Positions 13,131-20,228 of a DNA stretch of 50,451 nt are shown piece after piece. The translations under genes and the position numbers were made by a program. Source of the DNA: a virus. Where the stretch lies: the IMG/VR virus record IMGVR_UViG_3300043418_000062, positions 1 to 50,451 of that record. One strand, given 5' to 3'. Position 1 is the first letter of the stretch. Each line of letters opens with the position of its first letter. The notes below the pieces were generated by a model that worked only from the letters and a program-made list of their open reading frames with translations, did no database searches and was not told where the DNA came from.

Positions 13131-13615
13131 TGAGCAACATTCAGTTCAACATTTCACAGGAGGCGCTAGACGCTTCAGCATCATCAGACTACACCCCGAT
13201 TCCAGAGGGTAGCTACAACGCTACAATCTTTGAAATCAAGCAGGAGTTCGTGAAGTCTGGTCCAAACGAGGGTAAGCCTCGCTTTAACATCCAGTTCCGC
13301 CTATCAGATGCACCATACGCTAACCGTCGTGTATTTGGTTACGTTGCGTTGTATGCAGCAGGTGACTTCTGGAAGACCAAGGCGTTCTTCTCTGCTCTTG
13401 GTATCGACATGGCAGCTGGTACATTCACTGTGCCAGACGCTCAAGACCTACTAGGCAAGCCAATCGGTGTGCGTGTCAAGGTGGGGAAAGACCAGAACGG
13501 CGCTGACCGCAATGAGGTAGCAGGCTTTGATAAAGCCACCTCAGGCAGTGCCGCTGACGCAGTGATGGCATCGGTGGGCGCAACTCCGGTTGCCTCGTCA
13601 GGTAACGTCTGGTAA
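13130..13615 (+). CDS. SSB-like protein (DUF669-type)
   Basis: The 161-residue product starts with PIPEGSYNATI, then a beta-barrel-like core (FNIQFRLSDAPYANRRVFGYV), a helix, and a second strand region GKPIGVRVKVG, followed by a low-complexity Ala/Ser/Val tail ending NVW. This layout matches the phage DUF669-type single-strand-binding proteins that accompany Sak4-like ATPases. A short C-terminal tail with an aromatic end could act as protein-docking tip. The start overlaps the upstream stop. The ssDNA role is inferred from context and fold pattern. Confidence 0.65.
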   Translation: MSNIQFNISQEALDASASSDYTPIPEGSYNATIFEIKQEFVKSGPNEGKPRFNIQFRLSDAPYANRRVFGYVALYAAGDFWKTKAFFSALGIDMAAGTFTVPDAQDLLGKPIGVRVKVGKDQNGADRNEVAGFDKATSGSAADAVMASVGATPVASSGNVW

Positions 13616-13634
13616 AAGTCCCAATGGGCAGTCC

Positions 13635-13659
13635 TGAGACATGACTTAAAACTGTCTCA
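13635..13659 (+). other. Perfect 7-bp hairpin after the SSB-like gene
   Basis: TGAGACA (13635-13641) pairs with TGTCTCA (13653-13659) around an 11-base loop. No T-run follows, so it is more likely an mRNA 3'-end or processing structure than a strong intrinsic terminator. Confidence 0.45.
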
Positions 13660-13662
13660 CAA

Positions 13663-13737
13663 GCCCCTACTGGAGTTACACGCTTTTCTCTCTCCTCCTT
13701 TGTGTGTGTAGTCTGAGTTCGATTCTCAGCCGGGGCA
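13663..13737 (+). pseudogene. tRNA-like sequence, probably a decayed tRNA
   Basis: A perfect T-arm (CTGAG, loop TTCGATT, CTCAG) at about 13713-13729 is followed by CCGGGGC-A. GCCCC at 13663 lies 74 bases upstream of the end and pairs with GGGGC for five of seven acceptor positions. The segment between is pyrimidine-rich and forms no anticodon stem, so it should not be charged as a normal tRNA. It stands at the left edge of the RNA island and beside the HNH gene. It could also be a captured 3' part of a host tRNA, but no integrase is present. Confidence 0.4.
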
Positions 13738-13739
13738 CG

Positions 13740-13766
13740 TTGTGGCAAAGCATGGTGTGTTATAAT
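13740..13766 (+). promoter_or_regulatory. Promoter of the HNH gene, giving a leaderless start
   Basis: TATAAT at 13761-13766 with TGT extension lies six bases upstream of the ATG at 13773, so transcription should begin at or next to the start codon. A weak -35 (TTGTGG at 13740-13745, 15-bp spacer) is present. Confidence 0.5.
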
Positions 13767-13772
13767 TATAAT

Positions 13773-14198
13773 ATGAGAAATGAATATTATAAAACATATA
13801 TGAAGAACCGCAGACTACAGCGAAGAACAATGCTTTTAGAGTTATCTGGTAATAAATGTTCAGTGTGTAGTTCTAGTGATAATCTAGAATTTAACCATAT
13901 TGATAGAGCTAGTAAATTATTTGTTCTTAGCGGTAAGGGTTTAGATAAAAAAATAAATGACATTCTACTTGAGCACAAAAAGTGTGAGCTACTATGCTCA
14001 AAATGCCATCTAGATAAAACTAGACATCAATATGCAACAAAGCAAATCAAAATCTGGAACGATAGAAAAGATGAGCCATATCTTCATGGTACAGCTCGTA
14101 ACTACCATGAAAATGCTTGTAGATGTGCTGATTGTAAATATGCAAAAAAATTATATAGAAATAAAGAAGTAGATTTATGGACTCAGGTTTATAAATAA
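13773..14198 (+). CDS. HNH endonuclease, probably a homing-type insertion
   Basis: A 141-residue nuclease. CSVC, a conserved LEFNHID (first His of the HNH core) and LCSKCHLDKTRHQ (Cys pair and catalytic His region) give a beta-beta-alpha metal fold with zinc cysteines. The C-terminal part adds CRCADC, a second zinc site. The base composition is far more AT-rich than the flanking SSB-like and primase genes, and Lys/Asn/Ile codons end in A or T. The gene stands alone within a tRNA/structured RNA island, as free-standing homing endonucleases often do. The ATG at 13773 appears leaderless. Confidence 0.8.
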   Translation: MRNEYYKTYMKNRRLQRRTMLLELSGNKCSVCSSSDNLEFNHIDRASKLFVLSGKGLDKKINDILLEHKKCELLCSKCHLDKTRHQYATKQIKIWNDRKDEPYLHGTARNYHENACRCADCKYAKKLYRNKEVDLWTQVYK

Positions 14199-14204
14199 AC
14201 TCAT

Positions 14205-14279
14205 TCCTGAATAGCAATCTAGGCGAGTGCGCCGAGCTGTTAACTCGGAGATAGGTTGGTTCGAATCCAACTTCAGGAG
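14205..14279 (+). tRNA. tRNA-Asn (anticodon GUU)
   Basis: TCCTGAA (14205-14211) pairs fully with TTCAGGA (14272-14278), discriminator G at 14279. The anticodon arm is CCGAG-CTGTTAA-CTCGG with anticodon GTT, and the T-arm is GTTGG-TTCGAAT-CCAAC. The D-arm is irregular (GCA/TGC stem). GCAA follows, so CCA is not fully encoded. It lies seven bases after the HNH gene. Confidence 0.9.
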
Positions 14280-14281
14280 CA

Positions 14282-14651
14282 AGGGCAAGCCATGTCCCCT
14301 TAGCCTATCAACTTGTTGTATAGGTAATCATGGCAAAGGGATAGGCAGACCAGCCGGCTTTAGGTCTGAGGGGAAACAACCCCCGTCTGATTCCCATCAA
14401 GGGCTGAACTGCTTGAGCATCGTCAAGATAGCAGTGAGATGGTTTCCGTATGGTTGCCAAGGGTGCAATTCCTTATCAGCCCACAAACGGTATTGCTGCT
14501 CAATAGGTTCGCTAGAGCCTAACGATTACGGATACCGGACCTGTAACCCATTGCTGCGGCAGGTTACGGGTTACCCGCCTCTGGGCGCATGTCTGCGGTT
14601 CGTCACTGTTCAGCACCCCGTAAGGGCATAAGCCATGCGCCCAGAGTGCAC
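14282..14651 (+). ncRNA. Highly structured RNA between two tRNAs, family not recognised
   Basis: About 370 bases without a credible gene form consecutive strong stems. In order: GCCATG/CATGGC (14289-14294 with 14329-14334) enclosing CCTAT/ATAGG; CAGACC/GGTCTG (14346-14368) and GGGG/CCCC (14370-14383); GGGCTGA/TCAGCCC (14401-14407 with 14476-14482); CGGTAT/ATACCG (14488-14493 with 14532-14537) enclosing TAGGTT/AGCCTA; a 10-bp ACCTGTAACC/GGTTACGGGT stem (14539-14571); and a perfect 13-bp stem CTCTGGGCGCATG/CATGCGCCCAGAG (14579-14646) whose interior carries CCC-GTAA-GGG with a GNRA loop. Known phage ornate RNAs such as GOLLD and ROOL also sit beside tRNAs, but I cannot assign this one. Decayed tRNAs are the main alternative. 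Confidence 0.65.
14401..14483 (+). ncRNA. tRNA-like element inside the structured RNA
   Basis: GGGCTGA (14401-14407) pairs perfectly with TCAGCCC (14476-14482), A follows as discriminator. A T-arm-like hairpin (AAGGG, loop TGCAATT, CCTTA, 14459-14475) abuts the 3' acceptor strand exactly as in tRNA. However, 14408-14435 forms one long hairpin (ACTGC/GCAGT with TTGA/TCAA inside) in place of separate D and anticodon arms. So it has tRNA-like ends without a usable anticodon arm. It could be a tRNA relic or a tRNA mimic. Confidence 0.45.
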
Positions 14652-14724
14652 GCCACCTTAGCTCCAATGGTAGAGCGCCGCCTTTGTAACGCGGATGTTA
14701 TCGGTTCGAGTCCGATAGGTGGCT
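14652..14724 (+). tRNA. tRNA-Thr (anticodon UGU)
   Basis: GCCACCT (14652-14658) pairs with AGGTGGC (14717-14723), discriminator T. D-arm is GCTC-CAATGGTA-GAGC. The anticodon loop is TTTGTAA with anticodon TGT, and its stem has four pairs and one C-C mismatch next to the loop. T-arm is ATCGG-TTCGAGT-CCGAT. No CCA is encoded. It ends 30 bases before the primase-helicase gene. Confidence 0.9.
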
Positions 14725-14754
14725 CGGAGAGATACTAATAACGAAGGAGGATAT

Positions 14755-16956
14755 ATGAAGACCAGCGACTTTCTAAGCGCTATTTATGGAGATGCCAAAG
14801 GTCTGGCAACCATCGTCACACGAGGTGCAAGCGGTGAGCTAACAGAGCAACAGTTCTATAACTACCCTGACCAGCGTGATGCTATGGTAAGCCACGTCAT
14901 TCAGCACCAGTCTGAAGACGTTTACTTTTCACCTATCCTATTCAATGCACCACGTCGCATCAAAGAGAACGCAAAGACCGTTCACGTTATCTATGCTGAT
15001 GCTGACTTCTGTGCTCCAGAAAACTTCCTCGTGGAACCATCCATCTCTGTGCAAACCTCTGAAGGTCGTTGGCACACTTACTGGATGCTAGACTCCGAGG
15101 TTGACCCACAGGTTGCAGCACTCCTCTCAAAGAAGATTGCATATGCACACTCGCACCAAGGTTGCGATAAGTCTGGATGGAATACCACAAAACTACTCCG
15201 TATTCCTAACACGATGAATCGCAAGCAGGGGGTAGATTACGCTATCACAGCAACAACGTCTGGCGCAATCTACTCCCTCGACGACCTGCTGCTTCACTAT
15301 GAAGACGTAAAAGTCGAGCCTATTCGTGAGTTGTCGCTAGAGCCACTACCTGAGCAATGGCCATCTGTCATGGATGTCATGGCTAAGATTCAGAGCAATC
15401 CTGAGATTATTGGATTGTACATGGACCAGCCATCGCTTAGTGCAGACCTATCTGTGCTTCTTTGGAAACTTGAGATGCTGCTATTCAAGCAGGGCCTCAC
15501 AGCTGAAGAAGTCTTTGTAATCGCTCGTAATGCCAAGTGCAACAAATACCACTCACCACTTCGCCCGAAGCGTCTAGACGCAGATGGCGACCTGTGGCGT
15601 GAGGTTCAGCGAGCAGCTGCATCTTATGGTCAGGAGCCAGCCGGAACTTCACTTGTTCCAATTGACCTGACCGACATTACTTCTACCGAAACATTCACTA
15701 AGCCAAAGTTCCTAACGGACTCTGAACGCCTAACAGTGTTAGAGCACAGAAACTTTATCGACGAATATCGAGACTGGGCTATGTCGAAGACCGATGGTGC
15801 AATTGCGTACCAGAACGCTTCAGCATGGACTCTACTATCTTGCGTGTTCTCAGATATCGGTTACGCTGTGCCTAAGTTCGGTAAGATGGGCCTGAACCTT
15901 TGGTTCATGGTCCTTGGTGAAACAACCCTGACTCGTAAGTCAACTTCCAGAAACCTCATGTTGCGTGCTGTGCGCCAGTATGAGAAGTTCTCTGGATACC
16001 AGATTGACATTGGTTCAGATGCTACACCAGAAGGCTTGACCGCAATCCTCGGAGAGCGTGACAAGCAGACATCACTCCTTCATCGAGATGAGGTCCAGGG
16101 TATGTTTAAGGACTTCATTAACAAGACCTATATGGCATCAGCAGCTGAACGCTTTACTGAGTTGTATGATGGTCACGTTCCTGTGACGATTCGTTCGTCT
16201 AAGGGCAAGACACAGACGGAGCGAGCCGAAACTAACTTTATTATGTATCTAATGGGTATCACCAGCAAGACTGCTGACGTGCTAACCACTGAATACTTCC
16301 GAAGCGGTTTCTTGGCACGTTTCATTTATGTTACAGCACCTACTCCACCTCGCACCAAGGAATCAGAAGATATCCAACAGGCTGACGAGTATGAAGTAGT
16401 TGTTCGTGACGAAGTTCTTGAGAAGATGATGAAGGACTTGTCAGATAGCGTTATGTTCTGGCAGAAGAAGGGTGGGCCGAGTCCTCGACCTGTTCGACTA
16501 AGCCAGCGAGCGCTAGAGCGCTTCAATCAGTACAAATGGGAAATGGGTAACTGGGCCGAGAATCATCCTGAAAAGGAATCTATCGAGCCATCACGCCAGC
16601 GTCTATCACTGTCTGTTTGGAAGTGTGCAGTTCTACTTGCTATGTTCGAGAAGTCAGAAGAGGTACAGGAGCGTCACTTGCTGACAGCTATTATGTACTC
16701 TGAAGACTGGTTCTGGAACCTAGTTCAGATGGCTGGAGCAATCTCAGCGTCTGAATGGCAACGTGACGTTGACCGTCTTGAAGCGTTTATCGTGGAGAAG
16801 GGTGGTCGTGTTCGTTACGAGGAGTGCTACAAGAAGTTCAGCAACAAGCGTAAGCGTGAGTTTGACGAGATGGTGGAAGCACTAAACTCTCAGGCTCGTG
16901 TGCACGAAGTAACAGAAAATCAGAAGCGTTATTTGGAGGTGGTTTCAAATGGATAG
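14755..16956 (+). CDS. Primase-helicase: AEP/RepB-type primase domain plus DUF3987-like ATPase
   Basis: A 733-residue protein. The N-terminal domain has VIYADAD (Asp82, Asp84) and RWHTYWMLD (His107), then TTKLLRIPNTMN, the three blocks of RepB-like archaeo-eukaryotic primases. The C-terminal part resembles DUF3987 helicase-type proteins, with a P-loop-like GETTLTRKST near residue 387-396 and LHRDEVQGMF near 442 in the Walker B position. A helical C-terminus follows. It should synthesise primers and unwind DNA at the fork, and some AEP enzymes also act as polymerases, important here because no polymerase gene was recognised. ATG 14755 is preceded by AAGGAGG; the start at 14719 runs into the tRNA. 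The stop overlaps the next gene. Confidence 0.8.
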   Translation: MKTSDFLSAIYGDAKGLATIVTRGASGELTEQQFYNYPDQRDAMVSHVIQHQSEDVYFSPILFNAPRRIKENAKTVHVIYADADFCAPENFLVEPSISVQTSEGRWHTYWMLDSEVDPQVAALLSKKIAYAHSHQGCDKSGWNTTKLLRIPNTMNRKQGVDYAITATTSGAIYSLDDLLLHYEDVKVEPIRELSLEPLPEQWPSVMDVMAKIQSNPEIIGLYMDQPSLSADLSVLLWKLEMLLFKQGLTAEEVFVIARNAKCNKYHSPLRPKRLDADGDLWREVQRAAASYGQEPAGTSLVPIDLTDITSTETFTKPKFLTDSERLTVLEHRNFIDEYRDWAMSKTDGAIAYQNASAWTLLSCVFSDIGYAVPKFGKMGLNLWFMVLGETTLTRKSTSRNLMLRAVRQYEKFSGYQIDIGSDATPEGLTAILGERDKQTSLLHRDEVQGMFKDFINKTYMASAAERFTELYDGHVPVTIRSSKGKTQTERAETNFIMYLMGITSKTADVLTTEYFRSGFLARFIYVTAPTPPRTKESEDIQQADEYEVVVRDEVLEKMMKDLSDSVMFWQKKGGPSPRPVRLSQRALERFNQYKWEMGNWAENHPEKESIEPSRQRLSLSVWKCAVLLAMFEKSEEVQERHLLTAIMYSEDWFWNLVQMAGAISASEWQRDVDRLEAFIVEKGGRVRYEECYKKFSNKRKREFDEMVEALNSQARVHEVTENQKRYLEVVSNG

Positions 16957-17350
16957 AGCACAGGAAATGCGTGTTGCTCAGGCTCTAAATGAAGCCATCT
17001 GGCTTCGAGACAACATTGCCTCGCTGGAGAAGTCCGAGATTATTGAAGCGATTATTCGCATTGGTAAACTTGAGATATTCTCCAGCAGGCAGCTGTCTGC
17101 AATTACAAACGGTGCAATCCAGCACTCGACAATTAGTAAACTGATTGGCAAAAACAACAAGACAGGAGGCAAACTAAATGTTGGAACTCTTGACATTCTC
17201 CGTACTATCCTTATTAGTAGGGCTGATTCTTCTACTGACTTCAGGCTTATCGCTGACGCAGTTGGGCAAGGAACATCTCAAGGCATGGTGGAAAAACTCA
17301 CTGGCGTTAATCAAGGCACTATTAGTAAGAAAATAAAGGAGATGAGATGA
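16949..17350 (+). CDS. Putative DNA-binding protein with HTH-like segments
   Basis: A basic 133-residue helical protein with two similar blocks, one near residues 40-62 (SSRQLSAITNGAIQHSTISKLIG) and one at the C-terminus (GMVEKLTGVNQGTISKKIKEM). Both read like a helix-turn-helix in which TIS-K-I is the recognition helix. It overlaps the primase gene by eight bases, suggesting replication or operon control. No named family. Confidence 0.6.
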   Translation: MDRAQEMRVAQALNEAIWLRDNIASLEKSEIIEAIIRIGKLEIFSSRQLSAITNGAIQHSTISKLIGKNNKTGGKLNVGTLDILRTILISRADSSTDFRLIADAVGQGTSQGMVEKLTGVNQGTISKKIKEMR

Positions 17351-17571
17351 ACTTTGATGAATGGATTGAAATAGGCATCAAGAATAACTGGGCTGGCCCT
17401 CCTGTGTGCTACACACATGACGGACTACCGACAACTCGTGAAGAGGATGATGAATGGGAAGATGGCGAGCCATGCATCCACATAGTTAGACTATACGAGC
17501 ACCCCGACGACAGACTGTACGTCGAAGATAACCACGCACCAAGTAAATGGAGGAATCAATGGCTGACCTAA
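17347..17571 (+). CDS. Conserved-looking actinophage protein, 74 aa
   Basis: A short acidic protein beginning MNFDEWIEIGIKNNW, with a single Cys-x-His and a Pro/Thr-rich turn before an acidic stretch EEDDEWEDG and a CIHIVRLY strand. Small proteins of this style occur in many actinophage replication operons. I know no function. It overlaps the previous gene (ATGA) and the next one. Confidence 0.7.
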   Translation: MNFDEWIEIGIKNNWAGPPVCYTHDGLPTTREEDDEWEDGEPCIHIVRLYEHPDDRLYVEDNHAPSKWRNQWLT

Positions 17572-17780
17572 AGAGTCGCAAAGCAAAATTCGATGAAGTA
17601 AAATTCAACAAGGAAGCACTTGACTTTCATGCTAACCGATACGAGAATGGCTCTGTTGATGCGCTTGCAAAGCAGTGTCACCAATGGAAGATGATTCACG
17701 AATTCAAGCAGAGCATGAAGACACCGTATGAGATATTCACAGAGGAGGCAAAAGCAAATGGCATTAGTATTGAGTCTTGA
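17559..17780 (+). CDS. Hypothetical 73-residue helical protein
   Basis: The ATG at 17559 is chosen because GGAGG (17549-17553) lies at ideal spacing; the ATG at 17547 is inside that site. The product is helical and basic at its N-terminus. It overlaps the preceding gene by 13 bases and the resolvase gene by 23 bases. No family recognised. Confidence 0.65.
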   Translation: MADLKSRKAKFDEVKFNKEALDFHANRYENGSVDALAKQCHQWKMIHEFKQSMKTPYEIFTEEAKANGISIES

Positions 17781-18201
17781 CCCAGGTGGCACTACTGGCT
17801 ATGCCCTGTGGGACATAGCTGACGACGGAAGCTACATTGCAAAAGTTCGAGAAGGCCAAGTTGCCGGTAGCCTCAAAGGCTTCCTAGATTTTCACTGGGA
17901 TGTGCTAGAGGATTATCCAATTGATAAAATTATCTGCGAGTCCTTTACATTGCGTGAGGGAATCTATGGTGCAGACCTGTCGCCAGTGTACATCATTGGT
18001 GCGCTAGAGGCCCTATATCCGACAACTGAAATTATCTACCAAGAGCCTAAGTTGAAGCCACTGGTGACTGATATGAGGCTAATGAGGCTTGAGGTCTACG
18101 AGCCAGGTAAGCCTCACCGAAACGATGCTGTGAGGCATCTTGTGATATACTTGAGAAACAATAAACATAAAGGAATACTCGAACTTGGATGGAGGGATTA
18201 A
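17758..18201 (+). CDS. RuvC-like Holliday junction resolvase
   Basis: A 147-residue RNase H-fold nuclease. LSLDPGGTTGYALW gives the first catalytic Asp (residue 8), IICESF the Glu (61), and HRNDAVRH the last acidic pair (His120, Asp123). This matches phage RuvC-like resolvases that cut four-way junctions before packaging. The ATG at 17758 follows GAGGAGG; the earlier in-frame start at 17728 lacks a site. It lies in the replication operon directly before the exonuclease gene. Confidence 0.8.
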   Translation: MALVLSLDPGGTTGYALWDIADDGSYIAKVREGQVAGSLKGFLDFHWDVLEDYPIDKIICESFTLREGIYGADLSPVYIIGALEALYPTTEIIYQEPKLKPLVTDMRLMRLEVYEPGKPHRNDAVRHLVIYLRNNKHKGILELGWRD

Positions 18202-18936
18202 ATGAAGATTCTATTTCTAGACCTAGAAACAAGCCCAAATCTGGCTTATGTCTGGGGGCTATGGCAACAGAATGTCGCAATTACTCAGATGGTTGACTCA
18301 ACGGAAGTTATCTGTTTCGGTGCTCGATGGGCTGGAACTAAGAAGGTAATCTTCAAGTCAGTCCACCACGATGGCAAGAAAGGTATGCTAGATGAACTTC
18401 ACGCTCTTATGGAAGAAGCCGATGTCCTTGTTGGATGGAACTCTCAAGCGTTCGACTCAAAGCACATTAAGCGAGAGTTCGTTGAGAACGGATACCTACC
18501 ACCATCACCTTACAAAGAACTCGACCTCATGCGAGTCGTCAAATCTCAGTTCAAGTTCCCATCAAACAAACTAGATTATGTTTCACAGAAGCTAGGTGTC
18601 GGAGCCAAGGTTAAGCACTCAGGTTTCGAGTTGTGGACTCAGTGTATGGCTGGAGATAAAAAGGCATGGAAGGAGATGAAGGAATATCAGATTCAGGATG
18701 TGAACCTACTGATTGACCTTTATGAAATCCTAAAGCCTTGGATTAAGAATCACCCTCATGCTGGACTACACGAAGGCGTAGAAGACGGGTGCACCAACTG
18801 TGCGTCTACCAATCTTGAGAAGCGTGGTGTTACTCGAACAGTAACTCACACCTACCAGCGCTTCCAGTGTCGAGACTGTGGCAAGTGGATGAGAGGTAAT
18901 GAGTCAATTGAAAAGACTAATTACCGTTCTATCTAG
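18202..18936 (+). CDS. DnaQ-like 3'-5' exonuclease with C-terminal zinc ribbon
   Basis: The N-terminal two thirds are a DEDD-type RNase H-fold exonuclease: FLDLETSPN carries Asp7 and Glu9, LVGWNSQAFD the second Asp block, and YQIQDVNLL the third (Tyr-x3-Asp). The last 50 residues contain CTNC and CRDC, a zinc ribbon. In many phages this fold is the proofreading part of a polymerase, but here it stands alone and could act in proofreading, end trimming or RNA primer removal. The start is one base after the RuvC-like stop. Confidence 0.78.
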   Translation: MKILFLDLETSPNLAYVWGLWQQNVAITQMVDSTEVICFGARWAGTKKVIFKSVHHDGKKGMLDELHALMEEADVLVGWNSQAFDSKHIKREFVENGYLPPSPYKELDLMRVVKSQFKFPSNKLDYVSQKLGVGAKVKHSGFELWTQCMAGDKKAWKEMKEYQIQDVNLLIDLYEILKPWIKNHPHAGLHEGVEDGCTNCASTNLEKRGVTRTVTHTYQRFQCRDCGKWMRGNESIEKTNYRSI

Positions 18937-19234
18937 TCTGTTCAAAAAGAAAAAAGTAGTATTAGAAGTTGCCCCAGTACGCAAGCCTAACGGTTTGTTT
19001 ACTGGGCACTCTGATACTCACTTGATTTTCTACACAGACGTAATCTACGATGAAGATTCAGGCGTTGAGCTAACTATTCAATACATCTGTGCGTGTGGTA
19101 ATGCAGTATATCGAATTACAGATGACTTCGGCTTTGGCTGTGAGCATTGCGATTCAGTATGCGGTCTTGATACCCCGGAGACACCATGCGAAAGATGTCG
19201 AGAATTGTTCTCAGTCGATTTTGAGGAGGGCTAA
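18899..19234 (+). CDS. Zinc-binding protein with basic N-terminus, 111 aa
   Basis: It overlaps the exonuclease gene by 38 bases. The N-terminal 25 residues are basic (LFKKKKVV), a beta region follows, and the C-terminal half has CAC, CEHC and CERC cysteine pairs for one or two zinc ions. No family can be named. Its neighbour downstream is another zinc-ribbon protein. Confidence 0.65.
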   Translation: MSQLKRLITVLSSLFKKKKVVLEVAPVRKPNGLFTGHSDTHLIFYTDVIYDEDSGVELTIQYICACGNAVYRITDDFGFGCEHCDSVCGLDTPETPCERCRELFSVDFEEG

Positions 19235-19416
19235 TGCCGGTTTACGAATATAAGTGTGAGCCATGCGATACTCGATATACAGAGAGTCGAGGAATCACCG
19301 AGGAGCAGAAGTTGGTAAGCTGCCCCTCCTGTGATACAATACTAAAGCGAGTGTTCAACGCACCAGTAGTCACCTTTAATGGCTCTGGATTTTATGCAAC
19401 AGATAAGAAGAAATAG
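19234..19416 (+). CDS. FmdB-type zinc ribbon protein
   Basis: The sequence MPVYEYKCEPC and then CPSC is characteristic of the FmdB/CxxC_CxxC_SSSS family of small putative regulatory proteins (Cys8, Cys11, Cys30 and Cys33 region). At 60 residues it has the usual length. It begins on a TAATG overlap with GGAGGG upstream. The biochemical function of this family remains unclear. Confidence 0.8.
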   Translation: MPVYEYKCEPCDTRYTESRGITEEQKLVSCPSCDTILKRVFNAPVVTFNGSGFYATDKKK

Positions 19417-19424
19417 GAGGAATA

Positions 19425-19799
19425 ATGCAGGGATTTGACTTAGCAGATACACTTGTTCATATCAATTACAAGTCTGGTAACATCGTTTCGGCAATTGGTT
19501 CAGCAAAGATTCTTTATCGCCCAAAAGGTGATTTTGTAATCATAACAGCACAACAAGATTCGCCAGAAATTCATCGTGCGGTTAGCGAGATGGTTTCAGT
19601 TAATTTTCCAAACTGTACACGAGTTCATTTTGTATCTGGTGGAGAAGCTGATATCATAAAGAAGAAGGCAGCACTTATCAAGAGCCTAGGTCTTACTGAT
19701 TTTACAGATAATAACAGAGCAATTCTTGCTGGAATTAAAGAGCTAAATACTGGAGCAAAGTTATGGGTGATGACTGGAAGCGGTCGTAAGCCATACTAG
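19425..19799 (+). CDS. HAD-like phosphatase-fold protein with altered active site
   Basis: FDLADTLV near the N-terminus resembles the HAD nucleophile motif DxDxT-L, and ITAQ, a Lys at KKKAALIKSLG and FTDNNRAIL fit motifs II to IV. The second Asp of motif I is Ala here (D-L-A-D), so the general acid is missing or shifted and activity is uncertain. HAD proteins in phage nucleotide operons may dephosphorylate nucleotides or DNA 3' ends. The gene follows GGAGGAA and precedes dUTPase. Confidence 0.6.
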   Translation: MQGFDLADTLVHINYKSGNIVSAIGSAKILYRPKGDFVIITAQQDSPEIHRAVSEMVSVNFPNCTRVHFVSGGEADIIKKKAALIKSLGLTDFTDNNRAILAGIKELNTGAKLWVMTGSGRKPY

Positions 19800-19814
19800 A
19801 AATAAGGAGGAAAT

Positions 19815-20228
19815 ATGAAAGTAAAGATTAAGGGTAATATCCCTGTCTATGGTAAGCCTGGAGATGCAGGTGCAGACCTCATTACAACTGAGTCTCTGCA
19901 CTTGCGCTCCGGCGCACGAGCAATCGCACCGACTGGTACATGGATTGAGATTCCAGAGGGCTATGTTGGCTTGATTCATCCTCGCTCAGGCTTGGCTATG
20001 AATCATGGCTTGACTGTGACTAATGCGCCAGGCACAATTGATGCTGGCTTCCGAGGTGAGATTAAGGTTCTATTGATTAATCATGGAAGTCACTCGCTAC
20101 AACTAGAACCAGGTCAACGTATCGCACAGCTAGTGATTCAGAAGTTCGAGACAGCAGAGTTTGAACTTATTGATGAGCTATCTGACACTCAGCGAGGTGA
20201 GGCTGGTTTTGGGTCAACAGGGAGCTGA
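19815..20228 (+). CDS. dut: dUTPase
   Basis: A 137-residue trimeric-type dUTP diphosphatase. All five motifs are visible: DAGADL, PRSGLA, PGTIDAGFRGEI with the catalytic Asp, GQRIAQLV and RGEAGFGSTG. It converts dUTP to dUMP, keeps uracil out of phage DNA and supplies dUMP to the ThyX encoded two genes downstream. Start follows AAGGAGG. The stop overlaps the DUF3310 gene. Confidence 0.95.
   Translation: MKVKIKGNIPVYGKPGDAGADLITTESLHLRSGARAIAPTGTWIEIPEGYVGLIHPRSGLAMNHGLTVTNAPGTIDAGFRGEIKVLLINHGSHSLQLEPGQRIAQLVIQKFETAEFELIDELSDTQRGEAGFGSTGS

Noticed and set aside
13713-13737. Phage attachment site (captured tRNA 3' end)
   Set aside because: No integrase or excisionase gene was recognised anywhere in the closed genome, so integration is not supported.
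14401-14483. Call as a functional tRNA
   Set aside because: Acceptor and T-arm fit, but no 17-base anticodon arm or D-arm can be drawn, so no amino acid can be assigned.
14227-14631. 134-codon open frame in the RNA island
   Set aside because: It begins inside tRNA-Asn, has no ribosome binding site, its composition is not protein-like, and the same bases form many strong RNA stems.
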